Assembly: GCF_037975245.1 (NCBI RefSeq)
Contig: NC_092572.1
Coordinates: 32,275,989 to 32,339,988 of the forward strand
Length of the DNA stretch: 64,000 nucleotides
Direction: 5' to 3'
Source of the DNA: Apostichopus japonicus
Taxonomy: Eukaryota > Echinodermata > Holothuroidea > Aspidochirotida > Stichopodidae
Numbering within the stretch: the stretch's first letter is position 1; each line of letters opens with the position of its first letter. The position numbers and the translations under genes are program-made. Shown piece after piece: positions 1 through 13,900 of this stretch. The notes under the pieces are model-generated. The model had not been told where the DNA came from and made no database searches. It worked only from the letters and a program-made list of their open reading frames with translations.

Positions 1-589
1 CAAAGGTCCCTTTGTAAGAAAAGTAAACTGTGACCTTTGGGTGCATGCCCAAAGAAATTTCAATGATAAAAAATGTTGAAATTCATATCGAAAATATTTC
101 CAGGTATGTTCTTTATAAAGTTGTATGAACTGGTCTTCTTAACCCACCCTCCCCCCCACCCCCATCCACAAGACAAGGTTTTTTGGTGGGGTGGAAGTAG
201 ATCACTTTTGCATATTTTAGTGGAGCTATGTTATGTTTCTCAAAGAATTGCATAAAAAGTTCATGTTTTGGTCCCTACATTCACTCAAATGTCCAATGAA
301 TTCTAAAGCGATTCTAACACGTGACGTCACACAGTCACATTCTGGAGGCAAGGGTGTCAATGGAGCATCAATATAGACCGGGAGCCCATAGGGTTTGGTT
401 AGCTGGGAAGGTAATCAATTGCCTTGTACATCACAATGTTCACAGTGCATTCCTGTATATGAATCCAGACAACTGGCAAACCGGCTGTGGTGGGTGTGGC
501 TGGGAAAGCAATTTTAAAGTCACCTAAAAGCTAACCTAGATCAGCTTTCATGGTAACCACATCAAAGTAAATACAATGTGTCAGGTATG
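1..589. other. Non-coding, no feature recognised
   Basis: Short open frames here lack splice support or protein-like composition. A pyrimidine-rich C run sits near 145-165. From about 540 the sequence begins to resemble the tandem unit that follows. Confidence 0.5.
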
Positions 590-2105
590 GCCCCATGAGC
601 AACAAATGGCCATCGCCAGTAATTATTGGTGGTGGGGTAGCTTTGCCAGCCTCACGCATGACCTAGGTCAGCTCATGAGGTAACAACTTGAAACCTATTG
701 GAAAATGATGGTCAGGATTTCAGTTACAAGGGATGGGCATTTCCAGTCATTTTTATTGGTGGGTACCCCTGCCAGTAGACCCCCAAAAAGCCCATCCCCT
801 CATTGACCTAGGTGAGCTCATGAAGTAACCAGTTAGAAAATACTGGAAAATGATAAGCAGGACTCTATATGTGAGGGATGGGCAATTCCAGTAATTTGTA
901 TTAGTGGGGTACCCCTGCAAGTAGACCCCCAAAATGCCAATCCCCCTCATTGACCTAGGTGTGCTCATGATGTAACCAGTTGAAACCTACTGGAAAATGA
1001 TAGGTATCACTTCATATGTAAGGTTTGGGCATTTCCAGAAATTTCTATTAGTGGGATACACGTGCCAGTAGACCCCCAAAAAGCCAATACCCTCATTGAC
1101 CTAGGTCAGCTCATTAAGTATCCAGTTAAAAACTACCGAAAAATAATTAGCAGGACTCTATATGTAAGGGATGGGCAATTCCAGAAATTTATATTAGTGG
1201 GGTACCCCTGGCAGTAGACCCCCCAAAAGCCCATCCCCTCATTGACCTAGGTCGGCTCATAAGGTAACCAGTTGATACCTACTGGAAAATGATAGGTATC
1301 ACTCATATGTAAGGGATGGCCATTTCCAGAAATTTCTATAAGTGGGGTACCCCTGGCAGTAGACCCCCAAAAAGCCCATCCCCTCATTGACCTAGGTCGG
1401 CTCATAAGGTAACCAGTTGATACCTACTGGAAAATGATAGGTATCACTCATATGTAAGGGATGGCCATTTCCAGAAATTTCTATAAGTGGGGTACCCCTG
1501 CAAGTAGACCCCCAAAATGCCCATCCCCTCATTGACCTAGGTGAGCTCATGATGTAACCAGCTGAAACCTACTGGAAAATGATAGGTATGTATGGTTTGG
1601 GCATTTCCAGAAATTTCTATTAGTGGGATACACGTGCCAGTAGACCCCCAAAAAGCCAATCCCCTCATTGACCTAGGTCTGCTCATGAAGTATCCAGTTA
1701 AAAACTACCGAAAAATAATTAGCAGGACTCTATATGTAAGGGATGGGCAATTCCAGTAATTTATATTAGTGGGGTACCCCTGGCAGTAGACCCCCAAAAA
1801 GCCCATCCCCTCATTGACCTAGGTCGGCTCATAAGGTAACCAGTTGATACCTACTGAAAAATGATAGGTATCACTCATATGTAAGGTTTGGGCATTTCCA
1901 GAAATTTTTTATTAGAGGGGTACAAGTGCCAGTAGACCCCCAAAAAGCCCATCCCCTCATTGACCTAGGTCTGCTCATGAAGTATCCAGTTAAAAACTAC
2001 CGGAAAATAATTGGCAGGACACTATATGTAAGGGATGGGCAATTCCAGTAATTTATATTAGTGGGGTACCCCTGCCAGTAGACCCCAAAAATGCCCATCC
2101 CCAAT
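590..2105. repeat. Tandem array of a ~146-bp unit, about 10 copies
   Basis: The word 'cctcattgacctaggt' recurs near 799, 948, 1094, 1240, 1385, 1530, 1666, 1812 and 1958, a spacing of 145-148 bp with one 136-bp unit. Each unit also carries 'ggatgggcaattccag', 'agtagacccccaaaa' and 'ctactggaaaatgatag'. The first copy (590-730) is strongly diverged, inner copies are very similar, and the last is cut off near 2105. Two variant types (with 'ggtatcactcatatgtaag' or 'agcaggactctatatg') alternate irregularly. No conserved open frame is seen, so this is a satellite-like repeat. Confidence 0.9.
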
Positions 2106-4557
2106 CATCTCCACCCAAACTACTTTTCACCCAAAATGTTATATCTATAATTATATATATACATGCAAGGCATACTTAAAGATAGGATATAACAAAGTTT
2201 TGTGCAGCTTCAGCACTTTCGGAAATATATTTTTAAATTCATATCAGAGTCAATACAATATTTGAATGTTTGTTAGCCAATATATTAATATTTATGGTAT
2301 TAAATAATAATAAAAGTCCAAAACCAACATAAACTTTGCTTACAAAGTAATGACCTTCAGTACAATACAACATTTGTGTAATCAGGGCTCTTATATTGCT
2401 TACTGAAATATTCAACTTGTCTCAATTTTGCCAACCAATAATTCTCCAATTGTGCAGCATCAGCCAATACTGCAATCCTTATCATCCACAAAAGTATGTG
2501 ACTTTGTGAGCTTCGGAATTATCATCCTGGCATTTTTTAATATTAAAGGTATAATGTCATGAAGTTCAAGGCAAAATGCAGTCAAGTGTTAGTTTAGTTT
2601 CTAATTATTGGTTCATACATCAGCATCCTAAACACAAGTGTTTGTTGTACCATTTATGTTGCATGATCATGTGCAGTGGAACAGATCATGATTGCACAGG
2701 AGAATACTTGTCAGCCTACAGCTGGTTTACCAGCACCACTTGTTAAACGCTCATACTGGCATTACTGTTATTGAAAGAAGATGCAATATGAACCACAGAA
2801 AATAATGCATATTTTTTTCATTAGATGCAGACATTGAAGAATTTCATTGATTTCCAATGCATATTTATATACTCTCTTCACAACATGTGAAAACAATATT
2901 CTGCATGTATAATTTGTAAAGGTGTTGTAGAACTAGGTGTTTAGCATTAGCAGTACATCAGTTAGGAATGCATTATTATGGGCTCTGTTTTGGTGTCAAC
3001 ACAATAACAGACTAAACCCTGCTAAATGTAGCACTTTATCATCAGGTTTCTATAGTGCAATTATGTGGAAATGACAACCAGCTAAAAACTTGGGTTCTAA
3101 ATTAAACTGCATAACTTTACCTTTACTTACTTACCCTCAACCATGTACATGCCCCTATGCAGTATTGTGGGTAATGTCAAATTTAATACACATCAACCAG
3201 TCACTAGTCAACAACTTCACACATCAACTTCCAGTTGCAGTATTATTGTACTATCCATAACCTCATTATTTTTTTTGAAATGAGCGCCAAATGAAATGTG
3301 GGTTCATCTACTCAACCATCTACTCACCAAGTACGAGAACAGTCTAACTGACATCAGATGCAAATGCAAATACTATACTGTACATATGAGATTAACTACT
3401 GGCAGTTGTAACACATATTTTAAGAGAAGTCAATTATAAACTACTTTGAAAATCTATCTGCTTTAGTAGAAGATTCTAATTCGGGCTTTTTGTTCAGTGT
3501 ATAGTAAAGGTTTTGAAATTATAAAAACAGAAAAAGAGCATCAATTCAGTTTTAATATGCAATACATTTTTAAATTGAAGTAAAACATTATTTAAATTCA
3601 ATACAACTCATCAAATTTGTAATATAAACCTGAATGCAAATTGGTACAAAAGGGAGTTCCAATGCCCTAATAACGAAGTTTTGTAGATAAAAGGCAATAA
3701 GGATCATTAACTTAATATTATCAAATATGAAATATGACATTGTGTTTACAATTTAGCTGTATCTGGCTTATTTCTCTCTGGTGCAAACTGTTCATAAATT
3801 ATTATTGAGATGATGCTGTCCCCCATAAATGGAAAAGTGCAGGATATTGACATTTTATTAATTTGGAACAAGAATTTATAATGATGTGACATGGTTTAAT
3901 ACTCCTTAGCCAGGTACAGTAACTCTCTTTTCTCTGCAATCACATGGTATTACAGGGCTTCAGGTTCAATTAACATACACTTAATTTGGAATACTAGTTT
4001 GTAGTATAGGTAAGTTCTTTTTCATTTGCAAAAAGGGACATCTAGTCAGGGGTAGCATGATCTATGCAGGGATTGCTTGATTTGTAATTTAAAGTTGTAA
4101 CAACATTCCATTTGTATGCTATTGAAAATGTACAACCTAAGCAAATCAAATATCATTTTGTGTTACTATTCTGTTTTAATAGGAGACCTGTTCAATCATG
4201 GCTGAACCAAATTGCTTAATAGTTTTCCCAAACTACAAAGAACATGAACAACGCTTATGAATTTGAAAAAAACAAATAATGTACATGAATACAGTGGTTC
4301 AGTTTCACCCTAATTACTTTGTGTTAGTGGTTGGTAATTTTGAATTGGTGTCGATAATATGACATGCTTCTCCAGTTTTCCAAAAAAAATAGGAAGATCA
4401 TCTCATTAATTTCTTCTCTCACTAATTGGTTGTTTTTCTGAGATTATAACTTAAAATCTTTGTAATATTTTACAGGATCAACACACAAGATTAAATTAAT
4501 CTGCCAACATACTTAACATTCTTTTCTCTGCCAGCTTCTGGCATTTGCCAGATTCAT
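2106..4557. other. AT-rich non-coding DNA, downstream flank of the minus-strand gene
   Basis: No ORF, RNA gene or repeat that I recognise. It lies 3' of the predicted stop codon of the minus-strand SET-like gene, so part of it is probably 3' UTR. I could not fix a polyadenylation site. Confidence 0.4.
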
Positions 4558-4640
4558 TTATAATTTTTGTTTCACAATAAACCAGTTGTATAGGACATCT
4601 TCGCCCTGTGTCTTTAGGAAGTCATTAATCTTTTTTTGAT
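4558..4640 (-). CDS. Predicted terminal coding exon of the SET-like gene
   Basis: On the minus strand a good acceptor (pyrimidine tract ending 'tttgcacctag') precedes an open stretch reading, after two phase bases, QKKINDFLKTQGED, then VLYNWFIVKQKL and a TAA stop at 4558-4560. Composition is protein-like: amphipathic, charged, with aromatic residues. The exon starts in phase 1 and so joins directly to the 84-bp exon at 7075-7158 (G|AT gives Asp) without the 73-bp exon at 6158-6230. I do not recognise a domain. It is called terminal because of the in-frame stop and the repeat-free flank behind it. Homology search or RNA evidence would be decisive. Confidence 0.55.
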
Positions 4641-6157
<1,517 letters not shown>

Positions 6158-6230
6158 CTTGCATCGTCTTTGAGGTTCCTGTGATGTATTTTCTTCTCAT
6201 GGCTCTTTTCCCATATGGTATACTTCCTTA
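6158..6230 (-). CDS. Predicted 73-bp exon, possibly alternative
   Basis: The minus strand shows acceptor 'atttcttacag' and donor 'gcaag|gtagaa'. Only one of three frames is open: RKYTIWEKSHEKK then IHHRNLKDDA, a basic, protein-like segment. It starts in phase 1, matching the end of the 84-bp exon at 7075-7158. It ends in phase 2, which does not match the terminal exon at 4558-4640. It is therefore either an optional exon leading to a different 3' end or its partner exon was missed. No domain recognised. Confidence 0.5.
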
Positions 6231-7034
6231 CTGTAAGAAATAATATCATATCACATCAAATAGTAGAAGGTACTCAGTACTAGTAAATCACAGTGAAAAC
6301 TTACAAAAAACACAAACTATTTTGAACTGACGTACAAGTGACCCTTGATACAATCTATACTCTCCTGCACTTCCATGAACAGGCATCTCTACACATGGAA
6401 GCACTTTCTATAACTAAAATGTCATGCTTACTATAATTGCCCAAATTCTTGCAAAAGCATTCAGCTTTGACATTATATGATATCACAATGCACAAGTGCT
6501 TCATCTGTCCCCACAAAGAGAGACACTGAACAGACACGGACCCATATTTAAGTGATCTCCAGCAGACCACAATAAGAGCTGGGGTGGAGTCTAGAGTAAC
6601 ATCTATTTGCTAGAATTGAATGTACCACAACCACTTTGGGGTTGATTGGTCAAGATGCCCAAACTAACAAAAATTTTGGCATCGGTGGGTAAGAATGAAG
6701 TACAACTGGTAGTCTGGTAACCAGTGAGATTTGGCCAAATCTTTATCCTTATATCACTATGTGTAGAGAACCATATGATGGTAAACTATGTTCACAGTGT
6801 TTCAAAATAACAATTTCAGAGCACCAGATTGGGATTGAATGTCCATACAACAAACAACCACCAGTCATTGCCTATCAGTTGTTAGCAGTGGAAGACTAAA
6901 ACCTAATGAGCAGCACTGCTAAAATATACTTTGCATGTGATGAAATGATATGTGATCTAAAAATAATTGAGTAAACATAAAAGGAATTAACATAAATACT
7001 TCTATCCCTCCTATATATATATATTGTAGTATAA

Positions 7035-7238
7035 ATTTTGCTTTAATGCAAATGGTAGAGATTGCAGTCCATACCTTTTTGACCCTTTGAAGTGTTGCGA
7101 CGGTTGCAAACAGGGATATGATCTTCATCTCCATCACTCTCCTCATTAGTTGTTACAGCTAAAATTCAAAGCAGAAGACAGAGCTGGTTTACAGCATTAT
7201 ATAAAACAATATACTGGCAAGATAGTCAGAAATGCATG
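7035..7238 (-). repeat. Intragenic duplication, lower copy
   Basis: About 200 bp covering the 84-bp exon and both intron flanks. It is repeated at 8949-9172 with about 88-90% identity. Similarity stops abruptly on both sides ('atttgctca' / 'acttgctca' at one end). Confidence 0.85.
7075..7158 (-). CDS. 84-bp acidic exon, copy 1 of a duplicated pair
   Basis: The minus strand has acceptor 'gaattttag' and donor 'caaaaag|gtatgg'. The open frame reads VTTNEESDGDEDH then IPVCNRRNTSKGQK, an acidic patch followed by a basic Cys-containing tail. Length is 84 nt with the same phase (1) at both ends, so inclusion or skipping keeps the frame. It is about 90% identical to the exon at 8999-9082, and the similarity continues into flanking intron sequence. 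The acidic-to-basic layout suggests a flexible linker after a catalytic domain. The family was not recognised from this piece alone. Confidence 0.65.
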
Positions 7239-8948
7239 TTATTTGCTCATATATTTATGATCAATATCAATTTTATGTTTTCATTCCAATATTTAGCAAA
7301 TATGCCCAATACAGCAGAACTTTGTCATGTGATTGTTTATCAATTGATATGCCATGTCAAGACCAGCTGTTGCACATAGGTGTAAACAGGTAAATCTTAC
7401 TTTCCTTAACAATGCATTCAGTTTGCTGTAACAATTGAGTGGAATATATGGTGCAATTATAATAGCACCCATACTACCTTGATTTGTCTCCACCTCTCCC
7501 CCAGTTTTTTCCAACATGGGTTAGCCATATCCATAACATAACATTCTTCATTCAATTAATTTCCAAATGAATAAAGACATTCCAAATGCAATGATCATGT
7601 CACAAGTTGAAATATTTTAATGAAAAGAATATTAAAAATGTGGATAATTCACATTGGAGCTTCATGGTGGAATGTTGGCTTAAGTCAAAAGTAAAGGCAA
7701 TTGATTCCACTGGTCCAATTTAATGAATAATGATGGTACAATGGCTCATACAAATTCAACGAAGCATTACAGTATGTATCATGTACACAGTAAAAGATGC
7801 ATGTAGACATACACATGAAAAATGCTTCAGACAAGTGACAGCCTACAGTACAGTATATAATAAATATAGATCTGAAATGCTCTTATTTTAATAATATTCT
7901 TTCATACCTGTAAAATTGTGCTTCCCGTTAAGAATACAAAAAGAAATTTTACACTCTAAGATTTTTCTGCAAGTGCATCTTTTTGTTTTTATCAAATCTA
8001 TTGTGGCCCTTGCTCATACATCTCTGGTCTGTGTAATGTTCCACTGGGACAAGTCCAAATTTTCCAAATCAATTATCAATAACTTTTTAAGTGTGTAGTG
8101 TACTTGATATGAACCTGTTGAAAGTTTAAAATATGTTCAGCTATTCAATGTATACTAGGTTGCTGCATGAATATGGAAGAATCTCCTTTGTACTTAACCT
8201 ATTCTCACATGTCCAAAAAAAAAGGACGGACCGCCTCCAGTTGACTATTCACACCATGCGCATGAATCTGTCTTGAATAGGTCTGTTCATTGTACAAATC
8301 AACAAAACACTCATTGCTGCAGGAATATAGCTCTCAAAAGTTATTGTACAAATCTCACAGCCCCACAATGAGACGGACCTACTGTACCACAGGTACAAGT
8401 ACCATCGATAAACAGCTCTCTAAACCACCATGCAACAGCTCAAACAATTTGTTTGTTTCCTTTTGACAGATGAGATCAAAACCTATGTTCAGTTTTCCCC
8501 CTTAACACAGAATCCCACCACGCATACAGCCTCACACAGGTCTAAACAAAAAATAGAAGTTTCAGAGCACAAGTAAAGCAGGTTGGAAGTGAAAGTCCTA
8601 ATAAAAAAAAAACAATGCTAATTGCCCATTAGGTGTTGTGGGTGGATAAAACTACATGCTTATACCTCTGATAAGTAGTAAAGTTGTAAAGTTCTGTATT
8701 TTGTCAGGGAGTGTCACTACTCAACAAGCCCCATAGGGTTTTTAGTACACTTCCTTTCACAGGTTTTGGTTCATATCTCCTATGTTGTTATATCATACTT
8801 ATGTTATATAAAACAATATAAATGAAATGAAAAAATGAAAGAAGCACTTCAAAAATATAGTTGCTCTAAAAATTACTATATGTGTGAAATAAGAATAAGC
8901 AAGTTACAAGGTGTTAGACACATTCATCTACTTCTCTCCTGTATATGT

Positions 8949-9172
8949 GTACTATTAATTGTGGTTTCAATGCAAATGGCAGAGATTGCAGTCCATACCT
9001 TGTTGACCCTTTGAAGTGTTGTGACGTTTGCAAACAGGGACATGATCTTCATCTCCATCACTCTCCTCATTACTTGTTACAGCTAAAATTCAAAGCAGAA
9101 GACAGAGCTGGTATAGAGCATTATATAAAACAATATACTGACAAGATAGTCAGAATAACGCATGCTACTTGC
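8949..9172 (-). repeat. Intragenic duplication, upper copy
   Basis: Partner of 7035-7238, same orientation, about 1.9 kb away. It is a local exon duplication rather than a retrocopy, because intron flanks and both splice sites are included. Confidence 0.85.
8999..9082 (-). CDS. 84-bp acidic exon, copy 2 of a duplicated pair
   Basis: Same architecture as 7075-7158: acceptor 'gaattttag', donor 'caacaag|gtatgg', 84 nt, phase 1 at both ends. It reads VTSNEESDGDEDH then VPVCKRHNTSKGQQ. The protein differences between copies are conservative (Ile/Val, Asn/Lys, Arg/His, Lys/Gln, Thr/Ser), and both keep intact splice sites. That argues that both copies are, or recently were, functional exons. It follows the SET-like exon at 9448-9572, which ends in the matching phase. 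Confidence 0.65.
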
Positions 9173-9447
9173 TCAAGTTCCTTCAAGACAGTTGAGTAAA
9201 TATGATGGGTGAAAACAGTAATAGAGGGTAGAGCAGGTAACTATGATAATGGAATTACATGAAAAGCAGGACTGCATTGAAAAGCTATGAAGAAGGAGAG
9301 GGACAAACAGTAGTTGAAACTGGTTGGAAAAGCCTTAGGGGTTGAGTTCATTAAATTAAGCACTTCACTTTTATCATGCCATACTCAATGGTATCAATCC
9401 TAAAATACAGTATTACAAAATGGGGTCTATGGCCTCAGTTACTCTAC

Positions 9448-9572
9448 CCCATCCTTTTTCCTCATGGTACACCTTTTCCCTCTTCAGAGCTTCCTTGTGG
9501 GAAATTAGCTCTCCACAATATTCTACTAGGAACTCCCCTATGATGAACTTCCTATGTGCAATACTCCATAAC
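9448..9572 (-). CDS. SET-domain exon, KMT5A/PR-Set7-like (N-terminal half of SET)
   Basis: After acceptor 'tttgtagttacag' on the minus strand the frame reads LWSIAHRKFIIGEF, then LVEYCGELISHKEALKRE and KVYHEEKGW. This follows the start of SET domains in KMT5A-type lysine methyltransferases: a G-x-G-V-x-A-x-x-x-F-x-x-G-(D/E)-F-(V/L)-V-E-Y-x-G-(D/E)-L-I pattern, then basic 'KRE' and Tyr. The 'EYCGEL' core is the clearest evidence. Changes in the usual G-R-G-V stretch (here L-W-S-I) suggest divergence. The later SET motifs (N-H-S and the catalytic Tyr) were not found downstream, so the domain looks incomplete. The donor is taken as 'gatggg|gtagag', phase 1, fitting the exon at 8999-9082; an alternative donor lies at 9471-9472. 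Family confidence is good, function doubtful. Confidence 0.7.
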
Positions 9573-10427
9573 CTGTAACTACAAAATATGCACTTTACAG
9601 TTGGTCAAGTTAATATCATTTTCTGGCCATCATAGTACTCACAATAATATGAGAGTTGATTACAACATGTAATTGACATTTAGGCATTCACAAGTAAAAG
9701 CCCTGTCAACCTAATAAATTAATAATTTGGAGACATTCTTGAATCATCTATTGTACCTCCAGGTTTACGGTATAGTTTGTACCCATGCAATATGACATAA
9801 ACCTACATGAATGACCCATTTTCAATTATTTTTTGTACCTGTACAGGTAGCTGATTTAAAATGATTGTGTGCAACAACAGTTAAATAACTAATGACATAA
9901 TGTGTTGTCCTACCTAACACTATCAACTACTAGTTTGTACCAAGTAATCTATGTAATATATCATGCTTGCAAAATATTGGAAAGATAAACTATTGGAAGA
10001 CCTAACGATAGGGCTCATTTGCGATTCAAGACCAACATAAATTTGAGTCTGATGCTAACATAGTGCCCTTCATGTACAGTATTATCATGTTTATAAGCAC
10101 ACATGTAGTACATAGGCTATCTGACTGATTTTAAATTGGTGGCACCACTAATATGAGATTTTGCCATGTACTATATAAATTCTTGTTAAAGTATAGCTTC
10201 ATACCAAATATTATGCAGATCATTTGCATAGGATCATGCCAAATTAAATTGAAATTTTACATTAAGCCCCACATTAAAGGGAGCAGCTGCACAATGCACA
10301 TATCTACTACCCCTGACCAACATGTATACATTTACTGCAATACAACATGTTTTAAGCATATATTATTACCATTCACAACACTGTTCGTCAAATACTGTGA
10401 ATAATTCAAAAAGCTCAACTAACATAC
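9573..10427 (-). other. Predicted intron
   Basis: AT-rich, no further SET-like coding detected. The 9083-9447 gap on the other side of the SET exon has an excellent minus-strand acceptor near 9301 ('cctctccttcttcatag'). It is followed by an open run of only about 14 codons (AFQCSPAFHVIPLS), so it is not called. Confidence 0.35.
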
Positions 10428-10490
10428 ACACCAGTGCTGTTGTATTTGAGACAAATTTAGACTCAACAATAAAGTCATCAATAAACTGGA
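10428..10490 (-). CDS. Candidate exon with hydrophobic helical frame
   Basis: The minus strand has acceptor 'ggggattttcag' followed, after two phase bases, by QFIDDFIVESKFVSNTTAL. Downstream is a possible donor 'gtgt|gtatgt' (63-nt exon, phase 1-1) or 'cactg|gtgtgt' (exon start at 10432). The frame stays open beyond the donor, with an amphipathic Val/Leu/Phe pattern. It lies upstream of the SET-like exon on the same strand, but the phase into that exon does not match with the best donor. No family recognised. Confidence 0.35.
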
Positions 10491-10905
10491 CTGAAAATCC
10501 CCATTTATCAACTTTGTTAGTACATTAGTGAAAAGCCTTTTTTAATGGCCCCAAACTTCTCTTTACACGACATCTAAGTTGCATCGGTTAGAAAAATATC
10601 ATAAAATTATAATGCTTTTGCAATAAACATTTCATGGTGCAAGAGCGGATTTAAAACAGCGGAACTACTTTCAAAGCACTGAAACATCCACATAGGCACT
10701 AATTTTTACTTTCTGGAGGAATAGACCCAACCATGCACACATCGCCTGACGTTAGGCTACTTCTGGGCTCGGTCTAGCGAAAGGAGGATCACCCAGATCG
10801 AATGTTTGGCTCATCGCTTTGATAAGGCGTCATACTGAAGACAACATACTGAAGACAAAAGTTTGAACTTGGCATCAAGATGGCTTAACTTAGTTCAAGA
10901 CATAC

Positions 10906-10984
10906 CTTTAGTTGCCACCTGAGGCTTGAAGTTAGATTTGCAAAGACAATCATAGGAATATTTTCACTCCCAGAATTGACAACC
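10906..10984 (-). CDS. Candidate 79-bp exon
   Basis: Strong splice signals on the minus strand: acceptor 'ggtctctgatcctcag' and donor 'aaag|gtatgt'. One frame is open (VVNSGSENIPMIVF then ANLTSSLRWQLK), the other two have stops. Its phase does not connect simply to the next candidate exon, so it could also be an untranslated exon of the same minus-strand gene. Confidence 0.35.
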
Positions 10985-13900
10985 CTGAGGATCAGAGACC
11001 AGACCAGAGCTGATGTTTATTTTTTTACCAGTGGTTTTTAATATTTGTGTAACTTTTTGATGTGCAATTGGCAATTTAACGGGTGAGTGAAACCATGCTG
11101 TCTCCATTTTTTTTACTCTCCCCAATGAGATCAAAGCATAACCGTGCCATAAAGTATTATTTTAAGCAAGTGTTGTAATAATATTGTAGGGTAAGTGTAT
11201 CCTAACCTAGTAATGTTACTCAAAAATTAGGTCCCGATCGAACAACAATTGCATTTATTTTTACTAGGCCCTACAGGTAGTTGCTATCGTATCACTTCCC
11301 AATCCCATACTGTGCAGATATATTCTACACTATAGGGCAGCTGGTCAAGTACTGTACCTACATAGCTTCACTGTTTTACCTCTGTTTGCCTGTCCTGCCC
11401 CTTCAATCAATTTTCCCCCAGTCCCCCATTCATTAGCCCTTATATTTGTACTTCCCTGTCGCCAACTCCATAGGTTTATTTTTTTCTTGCTAAATTCCAC
11501 AGTTCACTATTCACTATGCATATCGTAAGCCTGTTTGAACTTCAGAGTTTAAACTACACATGCGCAAAGCCTCAAAACCTGATCCGATATTTACCCTGGG
11601 CTCTTTGCAGTGTCTGTAAACAACCAGCTCCACGAAAATTACAGTAGCCCAGGGATAGACAATATCAATAACTTTCTACGAAATATGCATTAAAAAAATC
11701 CTTTAAATTTGACAATGCAGGAAGTTCAGTAATTTACCCAGGAACCTGTTTTAAAAATTACCAAATTTATTGTATGCATGGTTCACCACAAATAAGCATA
11801 TTCTGAAAATTTTAGTTGAATTGCTTCACAACTGGTCTGATTTTCATTGTGAATTGCTTCCCAATGGGTTTGAAATATTCACTAGAAATGCCAGTTGTTG
11901 CATCTGTACCTGTACTTAAAGCTCCTCTTTTGCATCAAAAAAAGGTTGGCAGATTAGAAACTAGCAAGGGAAATTGTGAACCCCCTTTAGAGTTGTATAT
12001 TCAACCTCAATCATTGACAACTAGAGTGATTCAAATGAAAACTAGTCACATTTTTTAACAAGCAGATTTGAGAGCTATGAAATTCATTCAGTTGCACGCA
12101 CTGATCAAGGTTTTCAACTCAAAATGGGATGTTGAGATTTGCAGCTACAGCAAGGGGCGGGTCCATTCTTTATTAATTTATAATATAAGACTATCATGAT
12201 ATTCCACCCAGTAATGCAATATCTGCCCGAAGTATTTGTTCACAAGCAGAAGATATTTATTGTGTAATGGATTGTTCAGGAATGTTTTGCCAAAACCAAA
12301 TAGTGGATAAAGTCATGTGTATTATGTGTACAGAAGCAGTTTAAATGGCATAGTTTGTATATAGGTTATAATAAAGGGTTAGCCTGTCATTTTCTATGAG
12401 TTACTGTGTATGTACATTACCAAAAATGTTATTTACATGTATGCTTTTAATGAAAAAATATAGGAGTTTCATATTGTAGCTACTGTAGGCCTTTTTCTTC
12501 ATAATAGTACCAACCATTGGCAAATGTGTTTCACTTTGTAGGAAAGAAATACTTTTTTTGAGATGTGCAGATGAGTTTTTGCATCTCTCAAATGTTTCAT
12601 ATTGATAGGTCAGTATACACCTATTAAAAAACATGTGTAGAATTATTTTGGTGTGATGTAGCATAAAATTTGCAACTTGTGGATTTGGCCAACAATTTAC
12701 TCAGCGATTAAAGTTAAATTTATAGTGGATATTAGTGAAATTACTAGTGATTGCTCGAAAAGATTGGAGAGTTGCAAGCAAATCTGCCAAACCAGTGGTG
12801 ACATGTGAATACAAGGGGTTGACAGCACCAAAATTAATGCATGTAACTTTTGACTGCATGTTACTTAAATAGCTTACATGTATGTGTGTGCGCACGTGTG
12901 CATGCACACATGTAAGCTATGTGTGCATGTGCATGCAAGTAAAATATTCAGTAATCATCATATCCCGAAATGGCCTACATAAACAAAACCCAGGAGCAAC
13001 TTTGAAAACACCCTTTTTGTATTTTTCACTTGTGGTGCAGGTAATGATTTGTTTGTGCAGGTAATTTTTGTTTAACCTACATGCACAGGTGCATGTACAT
13101 TTTTTTTTTTTGTAATTGGAACACTGGTTGACAGTCACCAGTTTATTACACCTCTGTTTATAGCTCCATGATTACACATTCAAGAAAGAAAACAGCCTCA
13201 GGTCATACCAATTACAGGTCACTACATCAAACCACTATACATCTGTTGCATTCAATTCAATACCATGAATGCCATAATATATTGACAAATCCCAAGACTT
13301 CTAGTCATTAAAGTTACAGTAAATTCATCAAATCTTTGACATGGCAATATGTGCACTTACTCTAAACAATGGCAGTGAGGGCAGATCTCACCATGAAATG
13401 TATAAATGTCCCAATGCACCAACTCACATATCCATGAATGTAAACACCTGTTCCAACATGCATGACCATAAACATAATACTTTTTATAGAACAGGTTTAG
13501 CAGATGACTCTTTAGTTCTGTTTCTCGATAGACATAAATTTGGCATCCTAATAACCACATCTTAGATAACAATTATTTTACCTCTGTGTGAAAGCATCCG
13601 TGACTAAAACAGCTATGTAAATTAGTGTACTGGTTTCATCTTAACAAGTTCTACGTGCTGGGCAGAAGAGCAATAGAGACAGAAATTGCCCTAGGATTGA
13701 TTACGGATAAAAGATAAAAGTGAATCTGTGTAAGAATGGCACTGTATACTGCGTCGCACAGTGTAGCACAGTGTAACAGGAACTGGAATAGATACTTACA
13801 GTTGGAGTAGTTTTATGTGGTTTGAGTTAGTGTTAATATTTACTAACAGCTGTATGCCGTTCTATGCCATATACTGTGTAAGGTGGGAGAGGGAAGGGGA

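Noticed and set aside
11816-12058. 80-residue plus-strand frame
   Set aside because: No splice context or family match; opposite strand to the predicted gene and typical of chance frames here.
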